A DNA stretch of 64,000 nucleotides from Poindextera sp036494815 (GTDB taxonomy: Bacteria; Pseudomonadota; Alphaproteobacteria; Caulobacterales; Caulobacteraceae): the NCBI GenBank assembly GCA_036494815.1, contig DASXNV010000063.1, positions 124,001 through 188,000 of the forward strand, in the 5' to 3' direction. This document shows, piece after piece, positions 61,603 through 64,000 of the stretch (position 1 is the stretch's first letter; each line of letters begins with the position of its first letter). A program made the translations under genes and the position numbers. The notes under the pieces are model-generated. The model did not search any database, had not been told where the DNA came from, and worked only from the letters and a program-made list of their open reading frames with translations.

Positions 61603-62805
61603 ATGAACGCGGCCGTTGAATTCAAGGATGTCGATATCCTGTTCGGCAAGGCCGGCCGGGGACGCCGTGATCCGGCCCTGGCCAAGGCGTTGGACCTTCT
61701 GGCCGCCGGCTCGACCCGCAGCCAGATCGCCGCCGACACCGGCGTGGTTCTGGGCGTGGCGGGCGCCAACCTGACGGTCAAGGCCGGCGAGATCTCGGTG
61801 CTGATGGGGCTGTCGGGCTCGGGCAAGTCCACGCTGCTGCGCGCCGCCAATGGCCTCAACACCGTCACCCGCGGCCAGATCCTGGTGCGGCATGGCGACG
61901 GAGTGGTTGATGTGGCCGCCTGCGATCCGCCGACCCTGCGCGAAGTGCGCCGCAAATCCATCGCTATGGTTTTCCAGCAGTTCGCCCTGCTGCCCTGGCG
62001 CACCGTGCGCGACAACGTGGGCCTGGGCCTGGAGTTCCAGGGCATGGACAAGGCCGAGCGCCGGCGCATCGTCGATGAAAAACTGGAGCTGGTCGGCCTG
62101 TCCGAATGGGCCGACCGCAAGACCCAGGAACTCAGCGGCGGCATGCAGCAGCGCGTCGGCCTGGCCCGCGCCTTCGCCACCGACGCCGACATCCTGCTCA
62201 TGGACGAGCCGTTCTCCGCCCTCGACCCCCTGATCCGCAGCCGCCTGCAGGACGAGCTGATCAGCCTGCAGGACACGGTGCACAAGACCATCATCTTCGT
62301 CAGTCACGACCTGGACGAGGCCCTGAAGCTGGGCGACCAGATCTCGATCATGGAGGGCGGCCGCATCGTCCAGACCGGCACGGCCGAGGACATCGTGCTG
62401 CGCCCGGCCAACGACTATGTCGGCCAGTTCGTGCGCCACATGAACCCGCTGTCCGTGCTGACCGGGACCACCGTGATGCGGGCGGTGGGCGAGTTGGCCG
62501 GCGAAGGCGGCGCGGTGTGGATGGACAGCCGCCGACACTATCAGCTGGAGCTGGACGCCGACATGCGCCCGACCAGCGCCCGTATCGACGGCGAGGACCA
62601 CGCCCTGGTCCACTATTCCGACCATTCCGGCCCGATCCGCCCCGACAGCATGGTCCTGGCCGAGGCCGGCCTGCCGCTCAGCGCCATCATCCGCATCTGC
62701 CAGGCCAACAGCCATCCGGTGTTGCTGGTCGAGAACGGCCAACTGCGCGGCATCTGCGGCGAAACCGAGATTTTGCGCGCGCTGTCGGGCGCTGGGCGGG
62801 GTTAG
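61603..62805 (+). CDS. choV: Choline ABC transporter ATP-binding protein
   Basis: ATPase partner of the ChoX-ChoW fusion, 400 residues. It has Walker A GLSGSGKSTLLRAANGL (69-85), Q-loop VFQQFALLPWRTVRDN, signature ELSGGMQQRVGLARAFA and Walker B DILLMDEPFSALDP. A C-terminal regulatory region with CBS-like sequence (VLLVENGQLRGICGETEILR) follows. The ATG at 61603 matches family N-termini; a TTG at 61582 has the better ribosome-binding site (GGGAG) and may be the true start. It lies after the dehydrogenase rather than next to the permease. Confidence 0.92.
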   Translation: MNAAVEFKDVDILFGKAGRGRRDPALAKALDLLAAGSTRSQIAADTGVVLGVAGANLTVKAGEISVLMGLSGSGKSTLLRAANGLNTVTRGQILVRHGDGVVDVAACDPPTLREVRRKSIAMVFQQFALLPWRTVRDNVGLGLEFQGMDKAERRRIVDEKLELVGLSEWADRKTQELSGGMQQRVGLARAFATDADILLMDEPFSALDPLIRSRLQDELISLQDTVHKTIIFVSHDLDEALKLGDQISIMEGGRIVQTGTAEDIVLRPANDYVGQFVRHMNPLSVLTGTTVMRAVGELAGEGGAVWMDSRRHYQLELDADMRPTSARIDGEDHALVHYSDHSGPIRPDSMVLAEAGLPLSAIIRICQANSHPVLLVENGQLRGICGETEILRALSGAGRG

Positions 62806-62818
62806 CGCCGGCGATATG

Positions 62819-62843
62819 ATTCCTCCCCCACTGGGGGAGGAAT
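62819..62843. terminator. Strong hairpin after choV
   Basis: ATTCCTCCCCC (62819-62829) and GGGGGAGGAAT (62833-62843) form a perfect 11-bp stem around a 3-nt loop. It lies 14 bp after the choV stop and before glyA. There is no U-tract, but stem strength suggests termination or transcript stabilisation at the end of the choline genes. Confidence 0.65.
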
Positions 62844-62960
62844 TGATACATCTCCTCCCTGTCGCGACCATTCAACCGCCAAGCCGCGTGCATGCGCGCC
62901 GCCCGCACGAAACTGCGGCACACTCCCCCGCTAATTCCCCTTCCCCCCGGAGCCCGACCC

Positions 62961-64000
62961 ATGACCCAGGCGATCCTCGAGCGCGAAACCGCCCTTGCGT
63001 CCTTCTTCGCCCGCGACCTGGGCCGCGACGATCCGGCGGTGAAGGCCGCCATCGACGCCGAGCTGACACGTCAGCAGGAGAAGCTGGAGCTGATCGCCTC
63101 GGAGAACATCGTCTCGCCGGCGGTGCTGCAGGCCCAGGGCTCGGTCCTGACCAACAAATACGCCGAGGGCTATCCGGGTAAGCGCTATTACGGCGGCTGC
63201 GAATATGTGGACATCACCGAGCAACTGGCTATCGACCGGGCCAAGCAGCTGTTCGGCGCCGGCTTCGCCAACGTCCAGGCCCATTCCGGCGCCCAGGCCA
63301 ATATGGCGGTGCTGTTCGCCCTGCTGCAGCCCGGTGATGTGATCCTGGGCATGGGCCTGGCCCACGGCGGCCACCTGACCCACGGCGCCCCGCCCACCGT
63401 GTCCGGCCGCTGGTTCAAGCCGGTCGCTTACGGCGTCACCCCCGACACCCACCTGATCGACTATGACGCAGTGGAGGCCCTGGCCCACGAGTACAGGCCT
63501 AAACTGATCATCGCCGGCGGCTCGGCCTATCCGCGCGTCATCGACTTCGCCCGCTTCCGCGCCATCGCCAACGCCGTGGGGGCTTATCTGATGGTCGACA
63601 TGGCCCATATCGCGGGCCTCGTGGCCGGCGGCGTGCACCCCAGCCCCATCGCCCACGCCCACGTCACCACCTCGACCACCCACAAGACCCTGCGCGGCCC
63701 GCGCGGCGGCCTGATCCTCACCAATGACGAGGATATCGCCAAGAAGATCAATTCCGCCATCTTCCCCGGCATCCAGGGCGGGCCCCTGGAGCACGTGATC
63801 GCCGCCAAGGCCGTGGCCTTCGGCGAGGCCTTGGACCCCAGCTTCAGGCTCTATGCCCGCCAGGTCGCCGCCAACGCCAAGGTCCTGGCCAAGGGCCTGG
63901 CCGACCGCGGCGCGGCCATCGTCTCCGGCGGCACCGACACCCACGTGGTCCTGGTCGACCTGCGCCCCAAGGGGCTGACCGGCAAAGTCGCCGAGCGGGC
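62961..64000 (+). CDS. glyA: Serine hydroxymethyltransferase (partial, runs past window)
   Basis: PLP enzyme that interconverts glycine and serine using methylene-tetrahydrofolate. The plus strand reads MTQAILERETALASFFARDL, then LELIASENIVSPAVLQAQGS, NKYAEGYPGKRYYGGCEYVD and the PLP-lysine motif TTSTTHKTLRGPRGG, all diagnostic. About 346 codons are in the window; the 3' end is missing. Placed after the demethylation gene, it could convert the glycine and methylene-folate produced there into serine. Many genomes have a second, housekeeping glyA; whether this is a paralogue is unknown. Confidence 0.95.
   Translation, partial: MTQAILERETALASFFARDLGRDDPAVKAAIDAELTRQQEKLELIASENIVSPAVLQAQGSVLTNKYAEGYPGKRYYGGCEYVDITEQLAIDRAKQLFGAGFANVQAHSGAQANMAVLFALLQPGDVILGMGLAHGGHLTHGAPPTVSGRWFKPVAYGVTPDTHLIDYDAVEALAHEYRPKLIIAGGSAYPRVIDFARFRAIANAVGAYLMVDMAHIAGLVAGGVHPSPIAHAHVTTSTTHKTLRGPRGGLILTNDEDIAKKINSAIFPGIQGGPLEHVIAAKAVAFGEALDPSFRLYARQVAANAKVLAKGLADRGAAIVSGGTDTHVVLVDLRPKGLTGKVAER

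Overview
The window is high-GC DNA with dense coding and short intergenic gaps. Gene content and order point to an alphaproteobacterium of the Caulobacterales (Caulobacter/Phenylobacterium-like). The main reasons are the alphaproteobacterial run dipM-pcm-surE-serS-tatCBA-scpBA-nagZ-SPOR next to dgt/erpA, and a MucR-type regulator. The genus cannot be fixed from the sequence alone. No rRNA, tRNA, CRISPR array, intact insertion sequence or prophage was found.

Layout. Positions 1-4060 hold the start of the S10 ribosomal protein operon on the minus strand (rpsJ-rplC-rplD-rplW-rplB-rpsS-rplV-rpsC, rpsC cut by the window edge). Positions 4409-17549 are a minus-strand housekeeping block: a GIN-domain exported protein, a DipM-like LysM/LytM factor with a degenerate active site, pcm, surE, serS, a decayed HNH-nuclease remnant on the opposite strand, tatC-tatB-tatA, a GFA-family protein, scpB, scpA, nagZ, a SPOR protein and dgt. 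Positions 17629-24368 hold erpA, xth, an unknown membrane-anchored protein, an NnrU-like protein, ilvD, a Gfo/Idh/MocA oxidoreductase and an MDR-family reductase. Positions 24410-26362 carry an exported protein gene broken by a 22/23-bp tandem duplication.

Positions 26624-39846 are mixed: a DUF429-like protein, mucR, tryptophan 2,3-dioxygenase facing an Lrp/AsnC regulator, EVE, CusF-like and DUF4188 proteins, aroG (class II)-gor-rpiA, a DOPA-dioxygenase-like protein, a CPBP protease, an NTF2-like protein, LysR, a receiver-only response regulator and a GST. Positions 39853-43377 are part of the methionine salvage pathway (mtnB-mtnD-mtnC, with 4-nt overlaps) with an OFA-type transporter upstream. 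Positions 43548-52492 hold a GH92 glycosidase, an SDR, unknown membrane and small exported proteins (one frameshifted), a zinc-ribbon methyltransferase, and glmU facing gph.

The last 11 kb is the most distinctive part. At 52726-55290 a single polypeptide joins an adenylation domain, a carrier domain and a multi-pass membrane acyltransferase-like domain. It is followed by a choline/choline-sulfate uptake and N-demethylation set, all on the plus strand: a ChoX-ChoW fusion transporter, choline sulfatase, a dimethylglycine/sarcosine dehydrogenase-like flavoprotein, the ATPase ChoV, and glyA (cut by the window end). Together these could take up choline (after desulfation where needed) and run the end of the route from dimethylglycine to glycine and serine. 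The choline-to-betaine and betaine-to-dimethylglycine steps are not in the window.
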